Shown here: positions 10,291-22,292 of the stretch, one piece after another | Layout: each line of letters begins with the position of its first letter | Numbering within the stretch: the stretch's first letter is position 1 | DNA from: Linum tenue | Lineage: Eukaryota; Streptophyta; Magnoliopsida; Malpighiales; Linaceae | Assembly (NCBI GenBank): GCA_946122785.1 | Contig: CAMGYJ010000008.1 | Coordinates: 2,133,742 to 2,197,741 of the forward strand | Reading direction: 5' to 3' | Length of the DNA stretch: 64,000 bases | Program-made: the position numbers and the translations under genes | The notes under the pieces: model-generated | Databases searched by the model: none | Told to the model about the DNA's origin: nothing | The model's input: only the letters and a program-made list of their open reading frames with translations

Positions 10291-11677
10291 TTGTTTCTCC
10301 TGTCATTACTTGGAAGAAGAAGAAAAAAAAAAGAATTCGCTTAGGGTGTCGAATAGAGTATTCTTTTCAGAGAGGTCGAAATTATTATCAACTATTACAT
10401 TAGAAATTAATTCAGTTAGTGTGTCAAATAAAGTACCCTTCGGCAGCAGGCCAAAACTATTGTGAGCTATTAGATTGGAATATAATTGGAATAATACAAT
10501 CAAAATTATGAATCTTTAACGAAATTGTCTTTTATATATGTCATACTTTTCAATATGAAAATTGTGTAATCTTTGAAGCCACTATTTTCAAACAAAAGAA
10601 ATATAAAAATCAATATTAAAACAGTGGATGACCCATTTCATTTGCAATCACAACAAGAAGTAGAAAGGCAACAACAATAACAACGATTTCGGAGAGAAGA
10701 AACAAAATGGAGAGGTGGTTACGACTTACGAGGCCAGAAGCCCGGAACTCGGCCCATACCAGAAATCGTGAGAAGCAAAAAAAAAGCGGGGGATTGGGTT
10801 TTATTCCAATGTTTCAATTGCTCCTCTGTGTTTCTTCCCTTTGTAGAAGAACACCAACCAACCAAATCTTCGAATCTGCGATGACCTTCCCAAAGATATA
10901 TAGCAGATGGATTAGGAATTTTTCACGATGTACGACGTCTAGCAAAGGAAGAACGTTTGGGAATCCTAGCTAAGACTCCAAAATGTTTTGCGGGCGGTGG
11001 ATAATCTAAACATCGAGATCGATTAAGCAGATGTCAGGGAGGGAATTGATGTTGGAAGAAGGAGAATCTAGATTAATGTGATTCTTTGAACTCGACGCCA
11101 CAGAGGAAAGTCTAGCGAGTTGGATTACACTGGATTTGGATTGGGATTCAAGGGAGAGAAGGTTGACGACGAGGTCTAAGTCCGCGACGGTGATGATTGT
11201 GAGGAGGAGAAGGAGTTTTGGTTGTTCCGAAGAAGAATTTTTTTATATAGTAAATATCCCTTACAATTAATTTAAAAAAGCTCTGTTTTTCTTTTCAACA
11301 TTAGAGAGCCCACCCGTAGACGACGATTGGACGTTGATTGAGTCTGGCATCTCAATAAAAATAAACTTATGGTAAAACTAATATAACAAAGGTTACATAA
11401 TTTTCATATCGAAAAATATGGTATGTGAATGGCAAATTCACATACCAAAATCTACATTATTAAACCAAAATTGATGGAAAATCGATTATTTTCTTCTATC
11501 AATATCCGTCACATTCTCTACATGGACATCCCCTAGCTAGACCCCGTTTTTCTAATTTGTGAGTCCCATCAACTTCAAGATCGCAACTTCAACATGGACA
11601 TATGCATACGCGCCCTATCTCCTTTTCCCCATTCTTCACAACCCCGTTGCTGCCATATTCTTCCCTCCAAAGTGCCA
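10291..11677. other. Intergenic, no gene recognised
   Basis: Two imperfect copies of a roughly 80-bp unit lie at about 10332-10405 and 10410-10480 (GGGTGTCGAATAGAGTA against TGTGTCAAATAAAGTA). An open minus-strand stretch from about 11225 to 11008 has no family resemblance. From about 11515 the sequence matches the upstream region of the second methyltransferase gene (CATGGACATCCCC shared). Confidence 0.5.
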
Positions 11678-11684
11678 TATATAT
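11678..11684 (+). promoter_or_regulatory. TATA box of methyltransferase gene 1
   Basis: TATATAT about 55 bp upstream of the ATG at 11740, which gives a short leader of roughly 25-30 nt. Confidence 0.5.
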
Positions 11685-11739
11685 CTCCACATACAAACGT
11701 ACATTCCACAAACCAAGTCGATAACTCAACACACTAAAG

Positions 11740-12696
11740 ATGAAAGATCACGAGATCAAGAGCCTCCACGGCAACAGAAGAGCCCCAAAACGGTCCATCT
11801 GCCGCTCCATTTTCACCTCCCCGCTCTTCTACCTCACTCTCGCCCTCCTCGCCTTCTTCGCCGGCTACTACACCGCCACCTCCACCTCCTCCTCCTCCGC
11901 CGCCGCCACCACCAACACCATCAACTTCCCCTCACGGCTCGCAGCCACAACCGCCGCCATGACCCTCCCGCCGGAGATCGACAACTTCCGCGTCGCGCCC
12001 AACTGCATCGACCCCATCCCCACCGACCTCATCCGCGAAACCCTCCTCACGCGCGTCTACGGCGGCGCGTCCCCCTTCGACAACTTCCCGCCACCCCACG
12101 TCGCCAACTCCCTCCGCGACCGCAAACTCAAGGGCTGGGGATCCAAAGGCGCCGTCTTCCGCCACCTCATCGAAGAAGTCCGCCCCAAAATCATCATCGA
12201 AGTTGGCACCTTCCTCGGCGCCTCCGCCGTCCACATGGCCACGCTGACACGTCAGCTCGGCCTCGACGACACGCTGATTCTCTGCATTGACGACTTCCGT
12301 GGGTGGCCAGGGTTTCGAGAGCAGTTCCAGTTCATCAACCACATCAACGGCGACGTGATGTTGTTGTATCAGTTCATGCAGAACGTGGTGTATAGTAATG
12401 TGACCGATTCGGTCCTGCCCCTCCCGTTCTCGACCGGTTCGACCCTTTCGAGGCTGTGCCAGTGGGGGGTGACCGCGGATCTGATCGAGATCGATGCGGG
12501 TCACGAGTTTAACTCGGCTTGGTCCGATATTAACCGGGCGTTCCGGCTGTTGCGACCCGGTGGGGTTATGTTTGGGCATGATTATTTTCGGATGGGGGAT
12601 AACCGTGGGGTGAGGCGGGCGGTTAATTTGTTTGCTCAGATTTATGGGCTGAGGGTCCAGACCGATGGCGAGCATTGGGTGATCCACACCTCCTGA
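11740..12696 (+). CDS. Membrane-anchored class I SAM-dependent methyltransferase, copy 1
   Basis: Intronless, 318 aa. Basic N-terminus, then one membrane segment at about residues 28-46 (SPLFYLTLALLAFFAGYY), then a Ser/Ala/Thr-rich stem: a type II membrane protein, probably of the secretory pathway. The catalytic domain shows motif I IIIEVGTFLGASAVHMA (151-167), an acidic strand LILCIDDFRGW (179-189), ADLIEIDAGHEF (246-257) and LLRPGGVMFGHDYF (270-283), typical of the Methyltransf_24-like plant family. Substrate unknown. The coding region is strikingly GC-rich against its flanks. The paralog at 14961 is in tandem. Antisense and alternate-frame open stretches over this gene are shadows of the GC bias. 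Confidence 0.85.
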   Translation: MKDHEIKSLHGNRRAPKRSICRSIFTSPLFYLTLALLAFFAGYYTATSTSSSSAAATTNTINFPSRLAATTAAMTLPPEIDNFRVAPNCIDPIPTDLIRETLLTRVYGGASPFDNFPPPHVANSLRDRKLKGWGSKGAVFRHLIEEVRPKIIIEVGTFLGASAVHMATLTRQLGLDDTLILCIDDFRGWPGFREQFQFINHINGDVMLLYQFMQNVVYSNVTDSVLPLPFSTGSTLSRLCQWGVTADLIEIDAGHEFNSAWSDINRAFRLLRPGGVMFGHDYFRMGDNRGVRRAVNLFAQIYGLRVQTDGEHWVIHTS

Positions 12697-13417
12697 TTTT
12701 GGTTCTCCCAAGTTTGAAGTCGAATTTTGTTTCTTACTTTTCTACGTATGGATGATTGGTGATATTTGAATGTAGGGTATGATACATAATATCATCCCTA
12801 CGTATTATTGCTTTTGTTATTTGGGTTCTCGTATTTTTTATACCAAATTGCTTTATTTGCCCAAGTTATTATGTGTATGTGATGAGATTCAAATGATAGA
12901 AAAGGTTAATTGTATTTTTCCTCTTTTATCTGAACAAAGAAACTTAACCGTACCCTTCTCGTGTATTCAAACCACACTATCGATCAAACCAACTTTATAG
13001 ATGGATCGTGATGGTGATGCCTCGGTCAGAGGAGATATCGAGATTCAAGAAATTGTGAATTGTCTTATCAATACACAAATGTATAAGTACTCCCCGGTAA
13101 TTTCAATTACCCGAAATCAATTTGGGTTTGAGTTTCATAAATATTCAAAAAAAAGAAAAGAATCATGTTCATGGTCAAGATGACACAAACACAATAAAAG
13201 GAGTGTAGATAACACTATTAATTTTAACGTGAAAATGCCAAGTTCAAATTCCAATATGAACATATTCCTAAAAAAAAAACATTTTCTTCGGTACAGTTTC
13301 ATCTGAGCCAACCAAATCCAAAATTTATTTCAGCTACGACACCACTAAATAGATGAAGGTTAGAATAATTTCCCATCATAATAAAAAAAGAAAAACAATA
13401 GCGCCCACACAAAAATA
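12697..13417. other. 3' flank of methyltransferase 1
   Basis: Probable 3'UTR, then AT-rich DNA. Short blocks match the 3' flank of the second copy (TGATGAGAT...CAAAT near 12880 and 15966), so the tandem duplication extended past the coding region. No gene found. Confidence 0.5.
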
Positions 13418-14177
13418 CTGAATCGCTATTCGTCGCCCTAAAATTCAAATTTTATCGCCCTAAAGTGCACCAAATTGACAATCTTACCCTCTAACCCCAA
13501 TTTATAACCAAAACCCTAAACAAACAATTATTTACCCTGCCTCCTGCCTAGCTGTCGTGTAACTCAACCCGAACGCTGTTGTCACTGTGAGATTCTTCTC
13601 TCCGGCAGCTACCCGCTTCAACCTACCGCCGCTGGTGCTCTGCTTCTACTGCCGGAGTCGGCCATTGGTTGTTGTGTGTTCTTAGGTTAAAATAGGATCT
13701 TATATATTAAGGTAGAAGAAAAGCTTGAATCTGGGCAAGGCAAAACGAGCTGATAACCCCAGAAATGACATAAACAGGGTCGTAGGTCCAATATCAATCA
13801 GTGCAGATGAGGTTCTAAATCAAATGACATAAATAGAGTTGTCTGAACAACCTTCTAAACTAGCTTGCTTCACTTTTCCTCTACCCTTGCTGGCATTCAT
13901 CTTGACCTTCCTAGCCGAGTGGCGTGACCGTAGCTAGATCGCAACAATTGTTGTAAGATAAAAGAAGAAATCCAAGAATTAAGCTAAGTTGTATTTTTAT
14001 TAGGTTAAGTTGGTCTAATCAATCCCTCTGTCCCAACTCGCCGGAGATGGGAGTTTAATCCTTCCGGCCCTTCCAGTGGCAGTTTTGAAAGACAACAATT
14101 AAGCTAAGGGTATTTAAGTCATTTTAATAAAGTTAGGGCGACGAATAAGATATTTTAGGGCGACAAATAGCAATGCC
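13418..14177. mobile_element. Mutator-like non-autonomous element, about 760 bp
   Basis: Terminal inverted repeats share GCTATTCGTCGCCCTAAAAT at the left and GCTATTTGTCGCCCTAAAAT inverted at the right. CAAAAATA flanks both ends (13410-13417 and 14179-14186), 9 bp if one mismatch is allowed, as in Mutator-like insertions. The inner part is GC-richer with Ser/Pro-type codons and looks like captured gene sequence, but has no long frame. It lies between the two methyltransferase copies. Confidence 0.65.
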
Positions 14178-14186
14178 CCAAAAATA

Positions 14187-14960
14187 AGGGCAAAATGCAC
14201 GGATAGCCACTTAAGCATACTATATGTTGCACGTTCATCAAATAATTTATTTTTATTGCAACTAAACCATGTATATCAAATTTCAGTTGTATCGTCACCA
14301 TTTTCGTCCCCAATTCAACAGTAGGCACCCAAATGATATTATCCATGCCATGCCACACAGACATTTCACATCAACAGTGTTGCACTGCTGCTGGGTCATA
14401 TATGTGGGCTACAAATATACTGGGTCTCTTACGAACAAGGCCGGGCTTGGCCACAAGTATTTCTCCTCAATTATATTACAGATGATCATTATTATTTTAC
14501 ATCAATATAAAAATTTATGGTTAGTACAATATATATTTTCTTGAAATCATATTAGAAAAGCATAAACACGATCAATTATAATTGATTCTTGTAAACAAGT
14601 ACAAATCTTGCCCTATCCAATCTCCATTGCTTTCCCACCAACCAAATTGACTTGGCGAGAGGAAATTGCTGGAATCCAATCATTGTCTTTGTACTAAAAT
14701 GCGTCACATACTCAACATGGACATCCCCATAACTCGTTTTTCTTATTTCTTCCTCCTATCAACTTTTGGATTGCAATTTCAAAATGGAGACATGCATGCG
14801 TACGTACGTAGCACCTCCTTTTTTTTCCCCATTCTTCCTTTTTCCATTGTCGCCGTACTCATTTTACCTATAACAGTTACGCAATCCATGCCACAATTCC
14901 TCATTCCACTCCCTAAAGCAAAACCTCCACGCCGGAGTTCCATACACAACACAGAGAAAC
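14187..14960. other. Upstream region of methyltransferase 2
   Basis: AT-rich. From about 14700 it matches the upstream region of copy 1 (CATGGACATCCCC; then ACATGCATGCGTACG against ATATGCATACGCGCC), so the duplicated block includes the promoter. No separate gene. Confidence 0.5.
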
Positions 14961-15878
14961 ATGAAAGACGGAAAGGCCCTCCACGGCGGCAACAAACAGC
15001 CCGTCAACTCCACAGCAATCTACACACTCCTCATCCTCCTCTCCTTCTACATCGGCTACTTCTACGCCGCCGACGACAACAACAACCGCCCCGACTCCCA
15101 ACTACCAACAACAACAACAACTGCCACCGCCGCCGCCATGACTCTCCCCGCGGAGCTCGACAACTTCCGAGCCTCGCCCAACTGCGCCGCCAACCCCTTA
15201 CCCACCCGCCAAATCCGACAAACCCTCATCGACCGCGTCTACGGCGGCACCTCCCCTTTCCACGACTTCCCGCCGCCGCACGTGGCCGGATCCCTCCGCC
15301 ACAAGAGCCTCAAGGGCTGGGGCTCCACCACGCCCGTGTTCCGCCACCTCATCGAGGAGGTCCGGCCCGAGGTCATCATCGAGGTCGGGACCTTCCTCGG
15401 CGCGTCCACCGTCCACATGGCCAAGCTGGCGCGTGAGCTCGGGCTCGACGACACGGTCATCTTGTGCATCGATGACTTCCGGGGCTGGGCCGGGTTCAGG
15501 GAGGAGTTCCCCTTTATCAAGCAAGTCAATGGCGATGTGATGCTGTTGTATCAGTTCATGCAGAACGCGGTTTACACCAACGTGACCGGTTCGGTCCTGC
15601 CGCTCCCGTTCTCGGCCGGTTCGACCCTGTCCGTGTTGTGCGAGTGGGGGGTGACCGCGGACCTGATCGAGATCGATGCGGGTCATGAGTTTACCTCGAT
15701 TTGGTCCGATCTGAACCGGGCGTACCGGTTGTTGCGACCCGGTGGGGTCATGTTTGGGCATGACTATTTCATGGTGGGGGATAGGCGGTCGGTCAGACGG
15801 GCGGTTCATTTGTTCGCCCAGATGTATGGGCATACGGTCCAGATCGATGGCCAGCATTGGGTGCTGCGGACCTCTTGA
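14961..15878 (+). CDS. Membrane-anchored class I SAM-dependent methyltransferase, copy 2
   Basis: Intronless, 305 aa, tandem paralog of the gene at 11740 and clearly similar over its whole length. One membrane segment near residues 19-35 (YTLLILLSFYIGYFYA), a short variable stem, then MTLPAELDNFR and the same catalytic motifs: VIIEVGTFLGASTVHMA, VILCIDDFRGWAGF, ADLIEIDAGHEF and LLRPGGVMFGHDYF. Differences concentrate in the cytosolic tail and stem; the SAM-binding core is nearly the same. Probably a functional duplicate. Substrate unknown. Confidence 0.85.
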   Translation: MKDGKALHGGNKQPVNSTAIYTLLILLSFYIGYFYAADDNNNRPDSQLPTTTTTATAAAMTLPAELDNFRASPNCAANPLPTRQIRQTLIDRVYGGTSPFHDFPPPHVAGSLRHKSLKGWGSTTPVFRHLIEEVRPEVIIEVGTFLGASTVHMAKLARELGLDDTVILCIDDFRGWAGFREEFPFIKQVNGDVMLLYQFMQNAVYTNVTGSVLPLPFSAGSTLSVLCEWGVTADLIEIDAGHEFTSIWSDLNRAYRLLRPGGVMFGHDYFMVGDRRSVRRAVHLFAQMYGHTVQIDGQHWVLRTS

Positions 15879-16447
15879 TTTTGTTTCTTCCAACTCAATA
15901 CTTTGGTTACTTTTACTTGCCTGAATATTTTGTTCATTCTTTTTCTGCCTATGATGAATGCATGGTGATGAGATCGACTCAAATAATAAAAATGGTATAT
16001 TGTATCCTTTATAGAAGAAATTTCTTCGTTATGGTTACTTTTCTCGACCCGATCTAACATGATTTCCACTACCAACTCAAGAAATGGAAAACTTACCGAG
16101 GAAATCGAGATTTTCTGGTACGAGTAGTTTCATCAGTCAGTACAACACATACCACACAGATTACAACACGAAACGACTCGTCTGAAACTAACCCTACAGA
16201 TAAGGAACAGAGAGAAAAGGAAACTACAGCTCTGGTTTAGATTACTTCAAACCCATACCAGACACCAAACAACTTACGCTAGAGAACTACTCTGTCAAAC
16301 ACTAACAAGAAAACCAAGAGGACTTCAGTTCTGGGTTCACAACATCAAAAAGAGAACCACAAGAAACAGATCCTGCTCACTGTATGAATATGCCAACTAA
16401 TCAAACAACAGAGGGCACATTCATGTTTTATTCAAAACCCAGTTTGG
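15879..16447. other. Convergent 3' flanks (methyltransferase 2 and GIF gene)
   Basis: Probable 3'UTR of the plus-strand methyltransferase, then 3'UTR of the minus-strand GIF gene, which ends at 16448. No further gene seen. Confidence 0.5.
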
Positions 16448-18896
16448 TCATTTCGCCTGCTCGCCACCTTCACCAGCAGCCGGGCTACCCTGGCGATCAC
16501 CACCGGATGTTCCAGCTTCAGGTGGTGCATCTTGTTTATTTGATCCTGCTGCTGAGGGTGCTAAGGGACCACTGCTTCCCAGATTTGCATCGCCAGCTTG
16601 CATGGTATGATGCATGCCATTGTTGACTCCCAAGGGCGGCCTTATTCCCATCTGTTGTGCATGAATCGCTTGTTGGTGGTGTAATTGTTGTGGATGATCC
16701 TGCATTTGATGTGGGGGGTTGTTATATTGTAATGGCATATTCCTTGGGGGAAAACCCCCTGCCGACTGCTGAGCCATTGCTGCTTGAGCTTGCGCTTGAG
16801 CTTGAGCTTGTGCTTGTGCTTGTGCTTGTGCTTGTGCTTGTGCTTGTGCTTGTGCTTGTGCTTGAGCTTGAGGATGCTGCTGCATGTAAAAGCCTCCTTG
16901 TTGCATTGCTGGATGTGGAGACATCTGACCCGAGTGGCAAAATGCTTGAGTTAGAGACGTGTCAATAGGAAAAATAGATATGTAGAGGGTCGGAGTTTGT
17001 TCAATATACCAACCTGAGGCGGCATGGCAGGTCCCTGTGGCTGGGCATCAGCAATAGCCGCTAGATACATTAGATTCTTCTGCAGTTGTGCTTGGTATCT
17101 ACATAGTTCAAATCAAGACAAGTAAGAAATCACAGTAAATAGGGAGCACCCAATGCCAATTGAACATACAAAACCAATATCTTAACAATAAATGAAACTT
17201 TGGATTCATGAAAATCCAGAGTTCTAATGGCCAATCACCCTATCATATGATGCACAAAACAGTGACGTATCCTGTAAGTTGTCAAAACAAACAGCAACAG
17301 TAAAGTACTAGCATCGGACATGTAAGTAAAAGTATCCTTACTAAAAAGTAAAAAGAAACAAAGAAACAACAAACAAGGCTGCATGACTCAAAGACAGACT
17401 AATACTTCTGAAATCTTATCCCACCCTAAGAATATGCTTGCTTAAAACAGTGACACACCAACAAACAATCAAGAATGAACAGGGCAATCACATTGGACGA
17501 GGAGATGGCAGGAATGTCATGGTGGCAGGAAGCAGTTGTGGTCAGAACAATTATGAAGATGTATGCCACTGCAGATTATGAGTCAATTGCTCTATTCTGG
17601 AGTTTGAGATGGAACTCAAAGACATTTCTAGGTTCCAGGTTTCTTGGAGTTCAATTACAATATTAGTGGTTATCTTCAGTTACAGACGGTATACAAGAAG
17701 AGTAAAAAAGTCAAGCACACATATGTCAGATGCATTAGCAAATGACTTCTTACTGGGCACATTCAGTCAGCTTGCCGAGGTTTTGATTGTCCAATATTGC
17801 TAAGATCAACTTTTTGTTCTCATCAAGAAACTGCATCAAGCATTAAATACAGAATCGAGCGTTAGAAAATCATGCATGCATAAGATTATAGCACAAGCCG
17901 TAGATTGTCAAATACAGGGCAAACAAACAAAAAACGACTGGTAACACGTGGAGTCTGCAATCGATTGAAAGATCATAAATAGATGAATTAAACAACTTGC
18001 CCTACTTACAATGTTTAGAGCATCAACCTGACAGAAATTCCATGGCAACAAACATTTCAATAGATCCACCAAGACAAGATAACAAGGCGCCATCGTCACG
18101 TGTACAAATACCATTTCCTAACATTAACACATCAATAAAGATAGAATACAGCTTAACTTTCCCATACCATGTCAACTCTAACTTAATGCGATGCGTGCGT
18201 AAGATGGCCCAAACCTACTAATACACTAATAAGTACTTGCCATATAACTTCAGAAGAATACATTCTAACAAGGCAAACTTGTATGTTGTCTCGGTTTCCT
18301 GGTCACAGAAACAGACACGCAACAGCCAACATCGATGACCCAACAAAAAGGTAAAACATAAAAGCCGTAAGAAAAATACCTACAATGGCACTCTTAATCC
18401 TCAGAAATTTCCTACATACGCATCATGAAGTGAGCTACATCACCATCTCAGATAATTCCACTAGCAACACTTGACATTGGTAAGTGCCTTGGCAGTGCAA
18501 TCCCATACCCTCAGACATCATTGAGCAATCAAGTAGATAAAAGTCGATAATCTGAAATGGGCACAGAACTAAGAGCAGAAAACACCAACTTTTCAAGGAA
18601 CAAGCCCGTTGCTTCCTGATTACGAGCTAATGATTACTACTACTACTACTAGCATCTACAAGCCAGACATCCAATACTTAGACCCAATCATTTCTTCTCA
18701 AACGAAAACCGTAAAGCTCTAAACTTTCAGCTGAAAAAAGATAACTCAATCGCAACTACACCCAAGAACAGAGCACATAAATGAACACCATACTACAAAA
18801 ATATACCTTCTGGATCTGCTCAGTAGTGATGTTGGAAGGCGGAAACGAGGGCATCATGGGCATCATCTGTTGTGGCTGCTGCATCTTTTGTTGCAT
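16448..18896 (-). CDS. GRF-interacting factor (SSXT/SNH domain coactivator)
   Basis: Four coding exons: 18896-18807, 17830-17754, 17098-17014 and 16924-16448; 242 aa. The SSXT (SNH) domain is split over exons 1-3: SFPPSNITTEQIQK, FLDENKKLILAILDNQNLGK and YQAQLQKNLMYLAAIADAQP. The C-terminal half is Gln/Gly-rich, with an Ala-Gln repeat. GIF proteins are nuclear coactivators that bind the QLQ domain of GRF transcription factors and recruit SWI/SNF to promote cell proliferation in leaves. The MQQ...PQQMMPMMPSFPP start and NITTEQIQK resemble GIF2/GIF3 more than GIF1/AN3. Most plant members have Tyr where exon 2 begins with Phe. Confidence 0.92.
16781..16870 (-). repeat. (Gln-Ala)15 coding hexanucleotide repeat in GIF gene
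   Basis: Fifteen six-base units (plus strand mostly TGCTTG) encode an uninterrupted Gln-Ala tract in the last exon. It stays in frame because the unit is two codons. The open frame antisense to it (Leu-Val repeats) is a shadow. Confidence 0.95.
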
Positions 18897-19285
18897 ATGG
18901 TCGCTTTGTTCTCCCCGTTTGGCTACCCAAGAACCCTAAAAAGAAAAATCCCTAATTCGAGAAACCCCAGCGCCAAATACCAGGCGGAGAACCGGGCGGC
19001 AAACAATCAACGTTGCTCGACGATGATCCGGCTAAACCCACCGACGAGGCCTTCGTTGAAAGCTTGAATGGCGCGTCGTTCCCGTAGAAGACAAAAATGG
19101 CAGAGTCGCTACTTCTCCACTACTTCCTCGGCGGTTTCTCGATAAAGAAGGGAAGAGACGCTGTGGAGAAAGGTTGGTTAGGTAGTCTATGTCTTAATTT
19201 TTTAGTCTTCTTTGTCTCTTACTGCCGAAAGGCCCGGCCCGTTAGGGCGGGAAATACTTGATATATTATCAAATTAAATTAAACT
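18897..19285 (-). other. 5' leader and promoter side of the GIF gene
   Basis: The stretch up to about 19230 is GC-richer and holds the probable 5'UTR and promoter. No other coding frame is supported. Confidence 0.5.
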
Positions 19286-19515
19286 AATTGTGTTATTAAT
19301 ATTTTTATTATTGTTATTGGGTTGTATTATTAATTTATTATTGTATAAAATAATTTGATTACAAATCAGGTAGAGGTTGTGCTAACGACTAATTTGTTAT
19401 TTAAACATAATTAATTTGTGTTATTAATCTTTTTATTGTTATTGGTTTGTATTATTAATTTATTATTGTATAAAAATGTTGGATTACAAATAAGGTAGAG
19501 GTTGTGCTAACACCT
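19286..19515. repeat. AT-rich tandem repeat, units 1 and 2 (about 120 bp each)
   Basis: Units start near 19286 and 19406, each with AATTTGTGTTATTAATCTTT, then TATTATTAATTTATTATTG and ending GGTAGAGGTTGTGCTAAC. A third unit lies at 22293-22400, split off by the LINE insertion. Confidence 0.85.
19504..19515. repeat. Target-site duplication of the LINE, left copy
   Basis: GTGCTAACACCT, identical to the right copy at 22281-22292. Confidence 0.85.
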
Positions 19516-22280
19516 CATTTTTTTAACAAAAATAATCATATTGATTTATAGAAAAGATCAAGGATTACATCCTAGAACCAACTAAGAAACGAAAATCATA
19601 AAATCGAAATGAAGCCAGAGGCAAAGAAAGGGTCTTTCTAGCCACTGAATGAGCTGTCCTATTGCTAATCCGACCCGCAAATCGAACATGAACCACTATT
19701 CAAAGCCATCATACTCAGAATCTCTTGAACAATTACACCAACACGGTTGTCTTGCGCATCTTCGATATTAATTTTATCAATGAGCACCTTCGCGTCACCC
19801 TCAAACCGAACTTGAGCAATGCCGAGATCCTAACACCACCGAATAGCTTCACGGAGGACAATAGTCTCTACCACAAGCGGGTCAACAATATTCTCAAAAA
19901 CTATGCCTCTTGCTAAGACCACAGACCCTCCATCATCCTTCGAGATCAACCCTCCTGTTGAATGCGAGTCAGCACATACCGCACCATCTCACATGCAGAT
20001 GATAGAGGGAGAATCTACCTCCCCTAGATTTTGTTGCAAAGGAACCCGATCTTGGAGCAACCTATCCTCTGGTATGGACACCCATTCATGAAGTTGCTGA
20101 TGGTACTAGCGCATCAGTTGAGGAATCAGGAACTACTTACCTTCGAAGGCAGCCCAATTTCTATATTTCCAAATATGGCACAGAAGCGCCACCAGAGCCA
20201 TAATCTGATCCGGCTGGGTCATCATAAGAAAACATTTCTCAAGGAAAAACGGAAAACTCTGGTGCAACCCTGCCCCAGATGCTCTAATCCCGAGTGATTC
20301 CAGAGGGCTGCAACGATTGGACACTCCCAAAAGAGGTGTTCCATCGTTTCATATTCCGTCCAATACACCATTGAGGCAAAATCTGGACCTGTTTCTCAAT
20401 CAGAGCTTCAGTAGTAGGCAAGATACGATTGCAAATTTGCCACGTGAACAATTTTAACTTAGGCGGGATCTTAAGCGCCCATATCCGCATCCAACTCGTT
20501 CTATCCATCCAGCTTACTGTGGGTCGCCACTCCATTACCTGTATATCCACCAAAACCGCAAGGTGATAAGCGGATTAACAGTGAACACCCCTTCACAAGT
20601 ATCATGCCAAATCAACTTATCCTCTACTCCTCCACGGGGTAAGGGAATTGCCGTGATACAACGAACTACGTCTGGGGGAAACATATGCAAAAGAGACGGA
20701 AGCCTCCAGCTCCCCCTCCCCCTCTGGATCAATAAGCTCGGCCACCTTTGGGTCACTCCCTTCCAGGATGGCAAGAGGATTACAATCCGGAGGGCAATGA
20801 TGGGTACACGGGACCCAGCTGGAATGTTGCTTAGACGCCTGAAAACCATTTCCAATTTGCCACCTCAATCCTCGTTGAAGAAGGAGGCGGCCATGGAGAA
20901 TACTCTGTCATCCACAAGATGGGCGAGATCTCACGGTCGTTGTTAGGAAAGTGCCTGTCGGAAAGAATTTCCTTTATAAATCTGGGATAGGAGGGAATCT
21001 GGTTCGTGAAGAATCCTCCATCCAATCTTAGTCAGGAGAGCCTGATTAAAATGCTCGAACCGCTGAAATCTCATCCCCCCATCATGTTTACTTGTGCATA
21101 AGTTCCACCAGGAAATCCATTGACCCGAGGACAAACACCCTTCAACTCCCCACCAAAATTGGGCCACATGTTTATCTAGAAGGCGACAAAGGGGGAGAGA
21201 GAGAGAGAGAGTTTGAAATAGGACATAACATGAAGCGGCAGAGACAAAACAATTGATTTAATCAACGTCTCCTTCGCCGCCCATGAGAGCACCTTCTGTT
21301 TCCAATCCTGTAAACGTTCCAACAACTTCTCCTCCAGATAACGACATAGCCATCTTGGACTGAGCAACCAAAGTAGGTAAACCCAAATATTTATCATGCA
21401 CTCCTACCGCTCCTACACCCAGTCTATGAGCAAGGGATTCTTGATCCACTAGCAAAGTATTCTTACTAAAACACACCGCCGATTTAGTCAGGTTAACTCA
21501 TTGCCAACTAAGCTCCTCATATTCATTCAAAACCTCCAACATATTATCACATTCCTGCATCAACCATCTGAGGAAAAGGTATGAATCATCCGCAAAGAAG
21601 AGATGGGAGGCGCACAGGGCTCGTGGACTAACCCGGACACCTGCTAGCTTCAGCTCCTCGATGGCTTTATGGAAGAGCGTCGCAAACCCCTCAGTGCATA
21701 TGACAAAGGTGAGGGGAGACAGAGGATCATCGTGTTAGAGTCCCCTCGTCGAATTAAAATATCTAATCGGAATGCCATTCATCATAACAAAAACCAAAGT
21801 GAAGCGCAAACATTCCTCAATCCAACGTATCCAGGTCGACTTAAAACCCATTTTTCCTAAAACCGCAAGTAAGAAGGACCATTCGACTATATCGTAGGCC
21901 TTTTTCATATCAACCTTCAGAGTCATATGCCCTTCTTACCCTTAGTTTTTATCTTAAGGTAATGCATCAATTCGTGACCAATAAGAACATTATCCACTAT
22001 CTGTCTTTCATGAATAAACGCATTCTGTCCTGGCGAAATTATCTGGGGGAGAAACAGGGCCAATCGTTCAGACATGATTTTGTCAATGATTGTATAAACG
22101 AATTGGCATAAACTTATAGGTCTCAACTGACTCATATTTACCACATTATCCACTTTGGGAATAAGCGTTAGCCAAGTGTGATTGAAGCTTCGTAACATCT
22201 GCCCTTTCCTAAAGAAGGAACTTACAGCTTCCACCACAGACTCTCCTACGACATCCCAATATGTACGGAAGAAATTCCCA
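19516..22280 (-). mobile_element. 5'-truncated LINE retrotransposon, decayed
   Basis: Minus-strand, about 2.77 kb. The 3' end carries a short A-run (near 19519), and 12-bp target duplications GTGCTAACACCT flank it. Reading down the minus strand: reverse transcriptase fragments (LRPISLCQFVYTIIDKIMSERL near 22100, LKVDMKKAYDIVEWSFL near 21900, KYLGLPTL near 21390), zf-RVT (WALKIPPKLKLFTWQ near 20480), then an RNase H-like tail (VRFEGDAKVLIDKI near 19800). The endonuclease part is missing, as expected from 5' truncation. Many frameshifts and stops, so inactive. Confidence 0.9.
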
Positions 22281-22292
22281 GTGCTAACACCT
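22281..22292. repeat. Target-site duplication of the LINE, right copy
   Basis: GTGCTAACACCT, matching 19504-19515. Confidence 0.85.

Noticed and set aside
11559..12290. Long plus-strand frame, and minus-strand frames to 12711, over methyltransferase 1
   Set aside because: Arg/Pro/His-rich translations are out-of-frame shadows of a GC-rich gene; only the 11740-12696 frame has the methyltransferase motifs. The same holds for the frames over copy 2.
16657..16968. Plus-strand frame with Leu-Val repeats
   Set aside because: Antisense of the Gln-Ala tract in the GIF gene.
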